A DNA stretch of 64,000 nucleotides from Mycobacterium simiae. Its GTDB lineage: Bacteria; Actinomycetota; Actinomycetes; Mycobacteriales; Mycobacteriaceae. The notes beneath the pieces are model-generated. The model was not told where the DNA came from. It was given only the letters and a program-made list of their open reading frames with translations, and ran no database searches. A program made the translations under genes and the position numbers. Shown piece by piece: positions 18,447-28,395 of the stretch. The number at the start of each line of letters is the position of its first letter. The stretch's first letter is position 1. Where the stretch lies: positions 5,146,001-5,210,000 of the forward strand of contig NZ_AP022568.1 of the NCBI RefSeq assembly GCF_010727605.1, written 5' to 3'.

Positions 18447-19322
18447 ATGAGTGAACTCAGCACCCGCTACCACACCGTGTCCATTGACGGTCTTGACGTG
18501 TTCTATCGCGAAGCCGGCGATAGGTCTAACCCCACGCTGCTACTGCTGCATGGGTTTCCGTCCAGCTCACACATGTTTCGCAATCTGATCAGCTCCCTGT
18601 CGGACAGTTACCACTTGGTCGCACCTGACCACATCGGATTCGGCAACTCCTCCAAGCCCGCGGTCAGTGACTTCAACTACAGCTTTGATCGACTGACCGA
18701 GATCACCGAGGGGCTGATCACTCACCTTGCACTGGATCGCTTCGCTATCTACATCCATGATTATGGCGCCCCCATCGGCTTGCGAATCGCCAGTGCGCGG
18801 CCCGAGCGGATCACCGCGATCATTACCCAGAGCGGCAACGCGTACCTGGAAGGTTTCAGCAGGCCATTTTGGGACCGGCTGTTTGCCTATGCCAAAGACC
18901 GTAGTGTCGAAAATGAGATCCCCGTCCGCGAGTATTTCACCGTCGAGGCCACCAAGTGGCAGTACCAGAACGGTGTGCCCGAGGACCGGCTGGATCGGAT
19001 TGCCCCGGAAGCGTGGCAACAAGACCAAGCCACACTCGACAGCAAAGGCAACGATGCCGTTCAGCTGCAACTATTTTGGGACTACCAGTTCAACCTCGAC
19101 AGTTACCCCAAGTTCCAAGAATACTTCCGGACACACCAGCCGCCGCTGCTGGTCACTTGGGGGAAGAACGACGAAATCTTCGGCGCCCCAGGAGCTGAAG
19201 CCTACAGGCGTGATCTACCAAACGGTGAGTTTCACTTGCTCGACACAGGTCACTTCGCGCTGGAGACACACGGCGAGGAAATCAGCGGTTACATTCGCAA
19301 CTTCCTCGCCAAGCTGTCCTAG
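18447..19322 (+). CDS. Alpha/beta hydrolase, haloalkane dehalogenase/epoxide hydrolase type
   Basis: A 291-residue alpha/beta hydrolase. The oxyanion loop is HGFPSSS (35-41), the nucleophile is D105 in IHDYGAPIG, and a C-terminal DTGHFALE supplies His. An Asp rather than Ser nucleophile places it with epoxide hydrolases and haloalkane dehalogenases. A cap domain (about 120-200) is present. The ATG at 18447 has GAAAGG 7 nt upstream. It follows the P450 by 146 bp; a role in detoxification is possible but unproven. Confidence 0.86.
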   Translation: MSELSTRYHTVSIDGLDVFYREAGDRSNPTLLLLHGFPSSSHMFRNLISSLSDSYHLVAPDHIGFGNSSKPAVSDFNYSFDRLTEITEGLITHLALDRFAIYIHDYGAPIGLRIASARPERITAIITQSGNAYLEGFSRPFWDRLFAYAKDRSVENEIPVREYFTVEATKWQYQNGVPEDRLDRIAPEAWQQDQATLDSKGNDAVQLQLFWDYQFNLDSYPKFQEYFRTHQPPLLVTWGKNDEIFGAPGAEAYRRDLPNGEFHLLDTGHFALETHGEEISGYIRNFLAKLS

Positions 19323-19469
19323 GCCAAACGCGGCGGAACTAGGGCGAGGCTGCCCGTCCTGTGCAGCCATCGGGCGTATGAAGCTAATTCCCGGCTGGGG
19401 CGTTGTTCAGTCAGAGACCTTGCATGCCAACCGATTTAGTTGGTGTGTCGGCGACAGTTGAGGAGAGAT

Positions 19470-20291
19470 ATGCCTACGTTCATCACCGACGGCGGTGTGG
19501 AACTTTTTTTCAAGGATTGGGGTGACGGCCCGCCAATTGTGTTTAGTCACGGGTGGCCCTTGTCGGCCGATGAATGGGACAGTCAAATGTTGTTCTTCTT
19601 GAACCGTGGCTATCGAGTGATTGCGCACGACCGACGCGGCCACGGGCGCTCGAGCCCAGTCGGGACCGGCCACGACATGGATCACTATGCCGACGACCTC
19701 GCGGCGCTGGTCGCACACCTCGATGTCAAAGACGCCGTACACGTGGGTCATTCGACGGGCGGCGGCGAGGTGGTGCGCTATATAGCGCGCCACGGCCACA
19801 GCCGGGTTCGGAAGGCAGTCCTCATCAGCGCGGTGCCGCCATTAATGCTGCGGACACCGACCAACGCCGGCGGACAGCCCAAGGCGGTGTTCGATCGGCT
19901 GCAGAGCCAACTTGCCGCCAACCGTGCACAGTGCTATCTAGAGTTGGCGTCTGGCCCCTTCTATGGTTTCAACCGAGCGGGCTCATCCACCTTGCAAGGC
20001 ATTGTCGACAATTGGTGGCGCCAAGGAATGATGGGTAGCGCGAAGGCCCACTACGACGGTATCGTCGCCTTCTCCCAAACCGACTTCACCGAAGATCTCA
20101 AACAGATCAAGATTCCGGTCCTTGTAATGCACGGCGACGACGATCAAATCGTCCCCTATGCCGATTCGGCACCACTGACGGCAACCCTGATTGCTGGCGC
20201 CGTGTTGAAGACGTATCGCGGATTTCCACATGGGATGCCGACCACTATGGCCGGTACCATCAATGCGGACCTGCTGGCCTTCATCGAGTGA
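19470..20291 (+). CDS. Alpha/beta hydrolase, cofactor-free chloroperoxidase/esterase type
   Basis: 273 residues. SHGWPLSADEWD forms the oxyanion loop, S95 in GHSTGGGE is the nucleophile, Asp is in HGDDDQIVP and His in FPHGMPTT. This is the signature of non-haem chloroperoxidase-like serine esterases, which also show perhydrolase activity. The ATG at 19470 has AGGAGAG just upstream. All catalytic residues are present. Physiological substrate unknown. Confidence 0.9.
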   Translation: MPTFITDGGVELFFKDWGDGPPIVFSHGWPLSADEWDSQMLFFLNRGYRVIAHDRRGHGRSSPVGTGHDMDHYADDLAALVAHLDVKDAVHVGHSTGGGEVVRYIARHGHSRVRKAVLISAVPPLMLRTPTNAGGQPKAVFDRLQSQLAANRAQCYLELASGPFYGFNRAGSSTLQGIVDNWWRQGMMGSAKAHYDGIVAFSQTDFTEDLKQIKIPVLVMHGDDDQIVPYADSAPLTATLIAGAVLKTYRGFPHGMPTTMAGTINADLLAFIE

Positions 20292-20464
20292 GCTGATTCC
20301 CGAACAACTTTCCTTGTTGCAAGTGGCGACTGTTTCTGATCGTGGACGTGTGCTGAGTTGGTAGGGGTCTGCCCCGGCAGTCATGCCTGATCCTCTGCAG
20401 CGCGGTGAGGAGTTGATTGAATCCTCCGATCATCGACGGGTGGGTGTAGATCGAATTCCGAAGC

Positions 20465-21025
20465 TCACGGGCGGTGATCGTGCGGCACATCGCCGGCGGT
20501 GCCGCCCATCATGCCTCGCATCATCGCTGGCATTCCATCGCGGACAAATCCGCTGACTTCGCGGGCGTGGGTGCGGATGGCGTCGGTGAGGGCCGGATCG
20601 TCGGACGTTTCCTCGGCGATGACGCCTGTTGGTGTGAGGGTCAATTGGCGGCGGTAGCCGCCGTGGTTGCGGAACAGAATTGGCAGGCTTTGGCTCATGC
20701 ACATGACCTCGGACCCCTGGTCGACGTGGGTGTACATGCTGGAAACGTGTGCGTGCAGTTGCGTGGCGAGATCGGGAGCTTCCGACTGGGTGGTGGTCCG
20801 CACACCGCCGGGGATTTCCTCGACCGTGCGGGTGATCTCGGTGTGTCGGTTGAACATGTCCATGTAGAGGCTCATATCGGCTGGACTGGCACCCATCATG
20901 CCGCCGTCGGTGAGGCGGATCCGGAAGTGGGGGACGCCAACAGCTCCGCGAAGCGCATATCCGATACCCGCCATCGCGCTCGCACTGAGCGCAGCGAGCA
21001 CTGCCCGTCGGGTGAAATTAGCCAT
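20465..21025 (-). CDS. Exported protein of the copper locus (twin-Arg-like signal, His/Met-rich)
   Basis: 186 residues. The N-terminus MANFTRRAVLAALSASAMAG is a signal sequence with an RR pair close to a Tat motif. The mature part has Met/His-rich stretches (TDGGMMGASPADMSLYMDMF near the start; a C-terminal end with MPAMMRGMMGG and DVPHDHRP) that could bind copper. GAGGAGG precedes the ATG. It follows ctpV and a small membrane protein on the same strand, so it is probably co-expressed under CsoR. No named family was recognised; an extracytoplasmic copper-handling role is an inference. Confidence 0.78.
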   Translation of the reverse strand: MANFTRRAVLAALSASAMAGIGYALRGAVGVPHFRIRLTDGGMMGASPADMSLYMDMFNRHTEITRTVEEIPGGVRTTTQSEAPDLATQLHAHVSSMYTHVDQGSEVMCMSQSLPILFRNHGGYRRQLTLTPTGVIAEETSDDPALTDAIRTHAREVSGFVRDGMPAMMRGMMGGTAGDVPHDHRP

Positions 21026-21097
21026 GTGATGACCTCCTCGGCACCTTGATCATGTGTCTGCGATGAATGAGTTTGGCGCTCAAGGCTTCGCGCGCAG

Positions 21098-21331
21098 CTA
21101 CATCAGCCGGCGGTAAAATTCGTCGCTGTCTGGTTCGCTGCGGCGAACGGGTGCAGCCACGACGCCATCGCGCCGGCCATAAGGCGAGGGGGCGGGCGGC
21201 TCGCTTGGCCGTCTGACGGCAGAGCGCACCACAAGGATGATGGCGATGACCACCCCACCCCACAACAGCAGCGTTGCCGGAGCAGTGATTATGGCGCTGC
21301 ACCAGCCCCATCCGCCGTACCCACTCGTCAT
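21098..21331 (-). CDS. Small membrane protein of the copper locus
   Basis: 77 residues: one TM helix (about 17-38) followed by a Pro/Arg-rich cytoplasmic tail ending DSDEFYRRLM, similar in layout to short SHOCT-like tails. A strong GAGGAGG ribosome site precedes the ATG. It lies between ctpV and an exported Met/His-rich protein on the same strand, suggesting a shared copper-inducible transcript. Function unknown. Confidence 0.7.
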   Translation of the reverse strand: MTSGYGGWGWCSAIITAPATLLLWGGVVIAIILVVRSAVRRPSEPPAPSPYGRRDGVVAAPVRRSEPDSDEFYRRLM

Positions 21332-21496
21332 TGCATTGCCTCCTCAACCTCGGTAGCGGTTGCTTCGTTACCTTTCGGCATCCATCTTCGGGACAGCTGC
21401 TGGGTGGTCATGGGATGGACGGAGCGATGAAAGCGGTTCTGCAGCAATCAAATCCGCTGTGTCTGTCATCGCGCCTCTCAATTTTCTGCGGTCAAA

Positions 21497-23908
21497 TCAC
21501 TGAGTTAACGTCGGTGCGGGTCGACGGTCGGTGACTTGGTGCGGTTGGGTGTCGTGACCGAAGCGGCGTAGCCGCAGCGAATTAGTGACGACGCTAATCG
21601 AGGAGAATCCCATTGCGGCGCCCGCGATGACGGGGTTGAGCAAGCCGAGTGCGGCAAGGGGGATGGCAGCGGTGTTGTAGCCGAAGGCCCAACCGAGGTT
21701 TTGATAGATGGTGCGCAGGGTCTGCCGTGACAGCTCAATTGCGTGCACCACGCCGTCGAGGCGGTCGGACATCAAGGTGATGTCGGAAGCCTCGATGGCC
21801 ACGTCGGTCCCGGTGCCGATCGCGATTCCCAGATCGGCCTGAACCAGCGCGGGCGCATCGTTGACTCCATCGCCAACCATCGCGACCACGCAACCCTCGT
21901 CCTGGAGTGTCCGAATCGCGGTGACCTTGTCTTCGGGCAACACTTCGGCCAGCACTCGCTCGATGCCGACCTGCGCGGCGATCGCATCGGCCGTGCGGGC
22001 GTTGTCGCCGGTGATCATGGCGACGTGTAAGCCCATCGCGTGCAGCCGCCCGACCACTTCAGCGGCGTCGTCTTTGACCGTGTCGGCTACCGCGAGCACA
22101 CCAAGAACGTCGTCGTCACGACCGACGAATACCGCGGTGCGACCCTGGCTCTCGAGTTCGACAGCCGCTGCGGCGAGATGGTCGGGCAGATCCAGAGCGT
22201 GCTCATCGATCAGTTTGCGTCGCCCGACGAACACGGGGTGGCCCTCGATTTGGGCGCGCACTCCGTGCCCCGCGACGTTGGTGAAGCCTGTGGCCGCCGG
22301 GATCTGCAGGTCGCGCTCGCGGGCACCGGCGACGATGGCCGCGCCGATCGGGTGTTCGGAGCCCGATTCGACCGCGGCGGCGATGCGCAGCACGTGATCG
22401 GGCTGGCGACGCTCGGCGGCTACGACATCGGTGAGCTGCATTTGGGCGCGGGTAAGGGTGCCGGTCTTGTCGAACACCACGGTGTCGACCTTCTTGGAGG
22501 CTTCCAGGACCTCGCCGCCCTTCACCAAAATGCCCATGTCCGCGCCGCGGCCGGTACCGACCGTGATCGCGGTGGGCGTAGCCAGGCCCAGCGCGCAGGG
22601 ACAGGCGATGATCAGCACCGCGACCGCCGCGGTCATGCCGGCTACCGGATTAGCGGCGAGCAGCGTCCACCCCGCGAATGTCGCGACGGCAACCCCAACG
22701 ACGGCCGGTACGAAGACCGCCGACACCCGGTCGGCCAATCGCTGCACCGGGGCTCGGCCGCCCTGTGCCTGCTCAACCAAGCGCACGATGTGGGCCAGCG
22801 CGGTGTCGGCCCCAACGGCGGTGGCGCGCATGGTCAGTACCCCGTCGACGTTGACGGTCGCCCCGGCGACATGGTCGCCGATGGTTTTTTCCACCGGGAC
22901 GGACTCACCGGTCAACATCGACTCGTCAACGGCGGCACGCCCGTCGGTAACCTCACCATCGACTGGGATTTTCTCTCCGGGCCGCACGCGCACCAGGTCT
23001 CCGACTTGCACCTGGTCGACCGGGACGAGCAATTCCTGTCCGTCGACGAGTAAGCAGGCTTCTTTGGCGCCCATCTCCAGCAGCTTGTTGATCGCCTCCG
23101 ACGCCTTGCCCGTGGCCCTGGCCTCGAAATAGCGGCCCAGCACCACGAACGCGATAATCAACGCGGCGGTGTCGAAAAACAAAGGGCCACCAGCGAACAA
23201 CTCATAGGTGGAGTAGAAGAACGCAGTCAACGTGCCCAGCGCGATCAGCGTGTCCATATTGGCGGTCAACGCCCGGGCTTGCTGCACCGCTCCCTTGAGG
23301 AATGGCCAGCCGGCCACGAACTGCACCGGTAGCGTCGCGGCAAAGGCCAACCACCCCGCCCACGGGTAGGCGGCGAAGACCATCGGCGACGCCATCGCCA
23401 GCAGCCCCAGCGGCATGGCCAGCCACAGCCGCCGCAGCCACGTCCGGCGCTGGCGCTCGTTGTCCTCGCGCGGCGGCAGCTGCCCGCAGCTAGCCGGCCC
23501 CGACCCGCAGCTGCCCCCGGTGCTGGCCGGCCGATCACCGTCCGGTGAGCGGCCGATCAGCCGACGAAGGCCGCTAGTGATCCTTCGCACCACGCCGGTG
23601 CTGTGGGCGTCCGCCGAGTGAGGGGCACGCGCGGGTACTGCTTCAGCAGGGATGTGCCGCGCGTCGTTGATCGCCGCTAAAACCACTGCGGTGTCGCAAT
23701 TCTCGGGTGAATACAAGATCACCACCGACGCCGTGCGCGGGTAGGCATACACCGCGCTCACGCCGGTCACCTTGGCTACCGCATCCTCGATCGCGACGGC
23801 ACGAATCGCGTCGAAAGGAAATCCACTGGCGCGCACACGCATTCGCCCCGATGCGGCCGATACGACACTCAGCTCGACCTCGCCTTCGGCGATGGTGTCA
23901 GTGCCCAT
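21497..23908 (-). CDS. ctpV: Copper-exporting P1B-type ATPase CtpV
   Basis: An 803-residue P1B ATPase. The N-terminal ~75 residues fold like a heavy-metal-associated domain but lack the usual CxxC. The TM metal site is [11 protein letters not shown] (CPC), with phosphorylation motif DKTGTLT, SEHPIG for nucleotide binding, and the hinge [10 protein letters not shown]. It exports Cu(I) from the cytoplasm at the cost of ATP. It sits downstream of csoR and an Rv0968-like gene exactly as in the M. tuberculosis cso operon (csoR-Rv0968-ctpV), and its start overlaps the preceding gene by 11 bp. The region between the N-domain and TM1 contains a Gly/Ser/Pro-rich linker. Confidence 0.94.
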   Translation of the reverse strand: MGTDTIAEGEVELSVVSAASGRMRVRASGFPFDAIRAVAIEDAVAKVTGVSAVYAYPRTASVVILYSPENCDTAVVLAAINDARHIPAEAVPARAPHSADAHSTGVVRRITSGLRRLIGRSPDGDRPASTGGSCGSGPASCGQLPPREDNERQRRTWLRRLWLAMPLGLLAMASPMVFAAYPWAGWLAFAATLPVQFVAGWPFLKGAVQQARALTANMDTLIALGTLTAFFYSTYELFAGGPLFFDTAALIIAFVVLGRYFEARATGKASEAINKLLEMGAKEACLLVDGQELLVPVDQVQVGDLVRVRPGEKIPVDGEVTDGRAAVDESMLTGESVPVEKTIGDHVAGATVNVDGVLTMRATAVGADTALAHIVRLVEQAQGGRAPVQRLADRVSAVFVPAVVGVAVATFAGWTLLAANPVAGMTAAVAVLIIACPCALGLATPTAITVGTGRGADMGILVKGGEVLEASKKVDTVVFDKTGTLTRAQMQLTDVVAAERRQPDHVLRIAAAVESGSEHPIGAAIVAGARERDLQIPAATGFTNVAGHGVRAQIEGHPVFVGRRKLIDEHALDLPDHLAAAAVELESQGRTAVFVGRDDDVLGVLAVADTVKDDAAEVVGRLHAMGLHVAMITGDNARTADAIAAQVGIERVLAEVLPEDKVTAIRTLQDEGCVVAMVGDGVNDAPALVQADLGIAIGTGTDVAIEASDITLMSDRLDGVVHAIELSRQTLRTIYQNLGWAFGYNTAAIPLAALGLLNPVIAGAAMGFSSISVVTNSLRLRRFGHDTQPHQVTDRRPAPTLTQ

Positions 23909-24203
23909 CGGCCTTGTCCGAGTCCGGTGTCACGGTTGGAGTAACTGGTCCGCCGACACGCTCCTTGGCCTCAGCGATTACGTCGGCCGTGGTGAGTCGA
24001 GCGCGCTCAGCGCTTTCTCCGGCCTTGCGTTCGGCCTCGCGGGCAACACGGATGCCCCAAGCAGTCACGGTGACTGTCGCCGCGCGCAAGGGCACCTTCG
24101 CGACCCCCTTTCGCACCGCCTCATAGGTTGCGACCCCGACCGCGCCGGTGACCACCGTGGGCAGCGCCTTGCCTATAAATCCATGCAACGCCAACATCTT
24201 CAA
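23898..24203 (-). CDS. Rv0968-like protein of the cso operon
   Basis: 101 residues. It begins with a helix resembling a membrane anchor ([20 protein letters not shown]), then a charged helical part rich in Ala/Arg/Glu and a disordered tail. Position between csoR and ctpV and overall sequence match M. tuberculosis Rv0968, a conserved protein of unknown function in the copper operon. It overlaps the ctpV start by 11 bp, implying translational coupling. Confidence 0.85.
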   Translation of the reverse strand: MKMLALHGFIGKALPTVVTGAVGVATYEAVRKGVAKVPLRAATVTVTAWGIRVAREAERKAGESAERARLTTADVIAEAKERVGGPVTPTVTPDSDKADGH

Positions 24204-24278
24204 CGTTTCCTTTCATCTATCGCTCCCAACGCGGCGGCACGTCGTAGCTTGGGGCCGGCAACCGAAATCCGGCGGTGA

Positions 24279-24638
24279 TTACGCGATGCTGGCGGCAGCC
24301 GCCGGTTCCTTATCGCTGGGTTCGCCGACCGCCGCACCGCCCAGCTGGGCCTGCGGTCCGGTGAGTGCTGGGGTGAATTTGACGGCATCGACTAGCTCTT
24401 CGATGGCCGCTTGCCCACGACCACCGATCACTGCCGAGGAAAAACAGGTCTCCAAGTGGTTGTGCAACATCACCCGGTTCGCCCGCTCCAGTGAGGACTG
24501 CACCGCTGAAATCTGCTTCATTACATCCACGCAGTACGCGTCGGATTCCAGCATCCGGATGATCCCGTCGAGGTGGCCCCGAACCGTCTTGAGCCGATTC
24601 AGCGCTGCATGCTTTTTGACTGTCAATTCCTCGCTCAT
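24279..24638 (-). CDS. csoR: Copper-sensing repressor CsoR
   Basis: A 119-residue all-helical CsoR. The Cu(I) ligands C36 (DAYCVDV), H61 and C65 (NHLETCF) are at the same positions as in M. tuberculosis CsoR. It binds DNA as a tetramer when copper-free and releases it on Cu(I) binding. An operator (24681-24706) lies 43 bp upstream of its ATG, so autoregulation of the csoR-Rv0968-ctpV operon is expected. The C-terminal ~35 residues form an Ala/Gly-rich tail as in mycobacterial CsoR. Confidence 0.96.
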   Translation of the reverse strand: MSEELTVKKHAALNRLKTVRGHLDGIIRMLESDAYCVDVMKQISAVQSSLERANRVMLHNHLETCFSSAVIGGRGQAAIEELVDAVKFTPALTGPQAQLGGAAVGEPSDKEPAAAASIA

Positions 24639-24680
24639 CGCTGCCTCATCACTCCTACCATCCCCGAACTTGAGTCATCA

Positions 24681-24706
24681 TAGCCCACCCCACCCGGGGT
24701 GGGTAG
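24681..24706. promoter_or_regulatory. CsoR operator in the csoR/DUF2182 divergent promoter
   Basis: Perfect inverted repeat CCCACCCC-ACCC-GGGGTGGG (24684-24703) flanked by TAG on both sides. GC-rich arms of this form match the known mycobacterial CsoR operator. It sits between csoR (minus) and the DUF2182 gene (plus), so both may respond to copper. Confidence 0.85.
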
Positions 24707-24755
24707 TCTGCCGACAGTAATCGTATTCTGGGCATCAAGCGAGGGGAGCGACACA

Positions 24756-25502
24756 GTGGGCAACGGCCACGGGCGGGTGCGGTCCCGCACGGATATCTGG
24801 TTACCGGCAGTACTACTGGGCTTGGCGGGTCTGGGCTGGTGGTGGTCGGTGGTCAGCGCCGCGGGCATGCGTGGCGACGCGATGCCTATGGACGGCCAAT
24901 TCACGAAGTCGTTGGCCGCATTTCTCATCGCGTGGGTGGCCATGATGGCCGCGATGATGCTTCCCGCGGTTCTACCCATCGTTGGCCGCTACGCCAGCGC
25001 CGGTGCCCTCCCGGCGATCCTTTTCGTTGCCGGATACCTGGCTGTTTGGACCGCCGTAGGCATCCCGGCCTTTGTCGCGTCGATCCACCTAAATCCGGCG
25101 ATGCACAGCTGTCCGTGGGTTGGCCGCGTCGCCGGTGCGGTAGTCCTGGTAGCGGGCCTGCATCAGCTCAGCCCGCTCAAGGCGATGTGTCTGCGGCATT
25201 GCCGTTGGCCAATACCCTTGTCCTGTGAGGCGGATAACCATCACAGCGGTCTGGCTCAGGCGCTTCGGGCTGGGGGCCGCTACGGCGTCTACTGTCTTGG
25301 CTCTTGCTGGATGCTGATGCTGGTGTTAATCGCTTTCGGCACAATGCAATTGGCGTGGATGCTCGCACTCGCGGTGATAATCTGGCTAGAAAAAGTAACT
25401 CCCTTCGGCCACCAACTCAGGCGTCTAACAGCCGGGATATTCGTCGTCCTCGGTGTTGCGCTACTGGTCCACCCCGCTTTTGTCGGCCACCTCATCTCCT
25501 AA
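24756..25502 (+). CDS. DUF2182 integral membrane protein (Rv0970-like)
   Basis: 248 residues with about seven TM helices and the DUF2182 signature AWVAMMAAMMLPAVLP. A Met-rich TM segment is typical of this predicted metal-binding membrane family. The GTG at 24756 has GAGGGGAG 7 nt upstream; a longer GTG start at 24699 would lie inside the CsoR operator. In M. tuberculosis Rv0970, of the same type, ends the cso operon. Here the gene is divergent from csoR across the operator, so copper control through CsoR is likely. Exact activity unknown. Confidence 0.85.
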   Translation: MGNGHGRVRSRTDIWLPAVLLGLAGLGWWWSVVSAAGMRGDAMPMDGQFTKSLAAFLIAWVAMMAAMMLPAVLPIVGRYASAGALPAILFVAGYLAVWTAVGIPAFVASIHLNPAMHSCPWVGRVAGAVVLVAGLHQLSPLKAMCLRHCRWPIPLSCEADNHHSGLAQALRAGGRYGVYCLGSCWMLMLVLIAFGTMQLAWMLALAVIIWLEKVTPFGHQLRRLTAGIFVVLGVALLVHPAFVGHLIS

Positions 25503-25529
25503 GGAACCCGGCTTTGGGTGCGATAGGAG

Positions 25530-25934
25530 TCGTCGGTAAGAGGACTTCGGCAGGTGCATCGGGCGGTCGATTAACTTGTAGCGGCGGATCTCTTCCCAGC
25601 TCAGCCTCGAGCCGGTTGCCGTTGTGGGCCGTTGCCGAGCGGGCGATCCACTTGCTGGCCGGTCGAACAGTACCGGGTAGCCAGAATGGGTTGCTTTGGC
25701 ACCCAGGCGGATCGCGAAATGCGTCTTGTCGATGCCTGGTGGGCCGAGCAAGTTGACGTTCTCCCCCTTGGGGACGAAAGTGCCGGCAGCCATATGGGCC
25801 AACCTATCCGGGCATAGTGATGGCAGATGGTCGAGGTTGAGGTCCCGTACGAACAGTCCCTTGTCGCCCTTGTTGAAGCGCCAGGTCGCTGACCGCAATC
25901 GGCGGGAACGATCGTGCGGATCCGCACTGCGCAT
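25530..25934 (-). pseudogene. IS21-type istB ATPase remnant
   Basis: On the minus strand a stretch reads KGENVNLLGPPGIDKTHFAI followed by RLGAKATHSGYPVLF. This is the Walker A region of IstB helper ATPases, where the usual GTGKTH has decayed to GIDKTH. Sequence before (FNKGDKGLFVRDLN) and after is only partly IstB-like, the Walker B region is missing, and no istA or terminal repeats were seen. It is a degraded insertion-sequence fragment between the copper cluster and an esterase gene. Confidence 0.75.
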
Positions 25935-26161
25935 TTCTTGCAGATCAAAGCCTTGGCGAGCGATTAATCGGTCCCGGTGATGGCAGCCATTGCAGATCGA
26001 CGCTTTTCCAGTCCATGCGGACCCGGCATGCTCGCTGTATGGGCTCGTGGTGGCTCATGCTGCGTATTACCGAACTAACTGCAGCGCAAAGGATCTGCAT
26101 CCCGTTGCTCTCGATCGCAGATGGCAACCACAATTCGTTGATCCGGGAAAGGGAATGGGCT

Positions 26162-27157
26162 ATGCCGCAAGGCTCGCAGAGTGGTCAGACAACGGGTTTG
26201 ACAATTGACGACCAAGTCTTGGCGGAAATGGCGCCCTTACTTGCGGCCGCAGCCCAAGCCCCCACACCGGCCCTAGGAGATATCGAATCGCGAAGGGCCA
26301 ACTTCAAGGTGCTTTTCGACACCCTAGCCGCCGCCCGCAGCCCGATCGCGGGTGTCGGAACCGAGCATTACGACGTGGTAGCCGATGATGGGGCGAAAAT
26401 TAATGTCATCTGGTATTACCCGGCAGGACGGCTTGGCCGGCGCGATTCCGCCGTGCTGTATCTGCACGGGGGTGGAATGTTCCTCAGTCTCAACGAGACT
26501 GGCCGCATTTACCACAGTCTGATCAGCCACTACGTAGCTCGTTCGGGAGTGCCGATGCTCCTCGTCGACTACCGGACCGCCCCTGAACATGCCGATCTCC
26601 GGCCCGTGTTGGACGGCTATTCGGCCCTCTGCTGGTTGGTCTCCAACGCCAATGCTCTTGCTGTGGATCCGCAGCGGATCGCGGTGATGGGCGACAGCGC
26701 CGGCGGGGGGCTAGCGGCAGGCGTTTGCTTGATCGCCCGCGATCAGGAGGGACCTGCGGTTGCTCAGCAGATTTTGGTGTACCCGATGCTCGACGACACC
26801 ACGACTAGCGGTCGCCGGCCGACACCGTTTCTCACCTGGACCTACGAGGATAATCTGACTGCCTGGCAGGCGTTGTTAGGTGCGCGCAGCGCTGATCGCC
26901 CGGATGTCTCCGCCTATGCGGCGCCGGCGCGTGCAGCGGATCTGTCCGGCCTGCCCGCCGCCTACATAGATGTGGGGGGTCTCGATATCTTCTGTGAGGA
27001 GGATCTGGCGTACGCCCGGCTGCTGATAAATTCGGGTGTCTCCACCGAACTCCATCTCTACCCAGGCTGCCCGCACGCCTTCGACTTGTTGGCACCCAAC
27101 GCCGACATGTCCGTGGGCGCCCTGACCAACCGGGTACGCCGACTCAGCGATCTCTAG
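26162..27157 (+). CDS. Alpha/beta hydrolase, hormone-sensitive-lipase family
   Basis: A 331-residue esterase with oxyanion motif HGGG (in YLHGGGMFLSL), nucleophile Ser in GDSAGGG, Asp in GGLDIFCEE and His in CPHAFDL. The chosen ATG starts MPQGSQSG just before the conserved part; codons further upstream translate IS-flanking DNA. The catalytic set is complete. It belongs to the same broad family as the esterase at 10186-11157 but is only distantly similar. Substrate unknown. Confidence 0.88.
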   Translation: MPQGSQSGQTTGLTIDDQVLAEMAPLLAAAAQAPTPALGDIESRRANFKVLFDTLAAARSPIAGVGTEHYDVVADDGAKINVIWYYPAGRLGRRDSAVLYLHGGGMFLSLNETGRIYHSLISHYVARSGVPMLLVDYRTAPEHADLRPVLDGYSALCWLVSNANALAVDPQRIAVMGDSAGGGLAAGVCLIARDQEGPAVAQQILVYPMLDDTTTSGRRPTPFLTWTYEDNLTAWQALLGARSADRPDVSAYAAPARAADLSGLPAAYIDVGGLDIFCEEDLAYARLLINSGVSTELHLYPGCPHAFDLLAPNADMSVGALTNRVRRLSDL

Positions 27158-27280
27158 TGTCGGCCAGGTCGGCGCCCAGCCGCATTGTGCGTTAGGTTGC
27201 CAGCGGACGACGCCGTCCACGATTGCCATGTCGTCAGCGATGAAATCTGCTGCGGCCGTGGGAGTGTGGAAATGATGAAA

Positions 27281-28294
27281 TCAGAGGCGGCGCCGGCGAT
27301 AGCGTCGGAGGCGGTGAATGTCGGCGAGAGTCGCCGGGCCGGCGAACGGACGCAAGGTGGCATCAAGCCGGGCATGCACCTCGTAGGTGTCGAGGTTCAT
27401 CCCAATCGCAACGAGGCAGTTGGCAAACATTCCGGGCGGTGCGATAGCAATGTGTATCGCCCCACCCACCAGATTGATTGCGTAGGTGTGTGTTGCTGCG
27501 CCGTATCGCACCGCTACAGCACCCTTGAGGCGGTACACCCCGACTGGTGGATCCTCGAGCAGATCGATTAGCGCACCCGGGTCGACTTCCCCATCGCTTG
27601 TCGCCGTCACCGAGTCGGCGTGTGAGTGGTCATGCCCGACCGTCGCATCGACGAGCAGTTCTCGCAAGGAGAGCTGGCCCGGTTCCTCGCGCGGTTGCGC
27701 CACGTCGTAGAGCAGAGCCGGGTCGATGCGGCCACGGATGGCGCCGACAACGGTCGCCTGTGGATTACGTTCCCGCACACGTCGTTCCACGCGGTCAACG
27801 GTCGCGACGCGATCGCGGCGGGGGAGTTGGTCAAGTTTGTTGACGACGACGAGAGAGGCCGCACCGTAGCGGGCCGGCGACGTAGGACTGATGTCGACCG
27901 TTTCGAAGTGTGCCGCTGCGTCAATGACATCGATGAGTCCACCGAACCGCACGCCAGGAACCTCGCTGAAGCCAATGATCCGGGCAAGCGAGACAGGCTC
28001 CGCTAGCCCGCTGGCCTCGACGATCACCGCATCCAATTTGAGCCGGGGATCGGCGAACTTGGTGAGTGCTTCGTCGATTCCCCCGTCGTCAGGCAGGCAG
28101 CAGATGCAACCGCCCGCGATGGACGCCGGCTCGTCGACCTGTCCCGTCACCAGCATGGCGTCTACGTTGAGTTCGCCGAAGTCGTTGATGACCACCCCAA
28201 TTCGCGCTCCCGGGGTGCGCAGCACGTGGTTGAGCAAACTCGTCTTGCCGGCGCCGAGATGGCCCGTCAAGCAGATGACAGGGATCGCTTGCAC
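27281..28294 (-). CDS. CobW-family GTPase, probable zinc metallochaperone
   Basis: 337 residues. Walker A GHLGAGKTS (11-19), metal-binding C63-x-C65-C66 in GGCICC, NKLD for guanine recognition and a CobW C-terminal domain (about 235-330). A His-rich segment HDHSHADS lies between the domains. CobW/COG0523 GTPases deliver metals, often zinc, to client proteins under starvation. A Zur-like box lies about 80 bp upstream, supporting zinc regulation. The GTG at 28294 is used because the G-domain begins there; longer in-frame sequence upstream would cross the promoter. Confidence 0.88.
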   Translation of the reverse strand: MQAIPVICLTGHLGAGKTSLLNHVLRTPGARIGVVINDFGELNVDAMLVTGQVDEPASIAGGCICCLPDDGGIDEALTKFADPRLKLDAVIVEASGLAEPVSLARIIGFSEVPGVRFGGLIDVIDAAAHFETVDISPTSPARYGAASLVVVNKLDQLPRRDRVATVDRVERRVRERNPQATVVGAIRGRIDPALLYDVAQPREEPGQLSLRELLVDATVGHDHSHADSVTATSDGEVDPGALIDLLEDPPVGVYRLKGAVAVRYGAATHTYAINLVGGAIHIAIAPPGMFANCLVAIGMNLDTYEVHARLDATLRPFAGPATLADIHRLRRYRRRRL

Positions 28295-28372
28295 ACTTGT
28301 CCTTCCTGTCTCACGGCTCCCGATATCCTGGCGGGCAATGCCGGAAGAGGAAGTGACCGGGGGCTGGCAGCA

Positions 28373-28395
28373 TTTAATGCTAATGATTTTCAATA
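28373..28395. promoter_or_regulatory. Zur-box-like site upstream of CobW GTPase gene
   Basis: The AT-rich sequence AATGCTAATGATTTTCAATA (28376-28395) is an imperfect palindrome. On the minus strand it reads TGAAAATCATTAGCATTA, close to mycobacterial Zur sites of the form TGAAAATCATTTTCA. It lies about 80 bp upstream of the CobW start. Confidence 0.65.
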
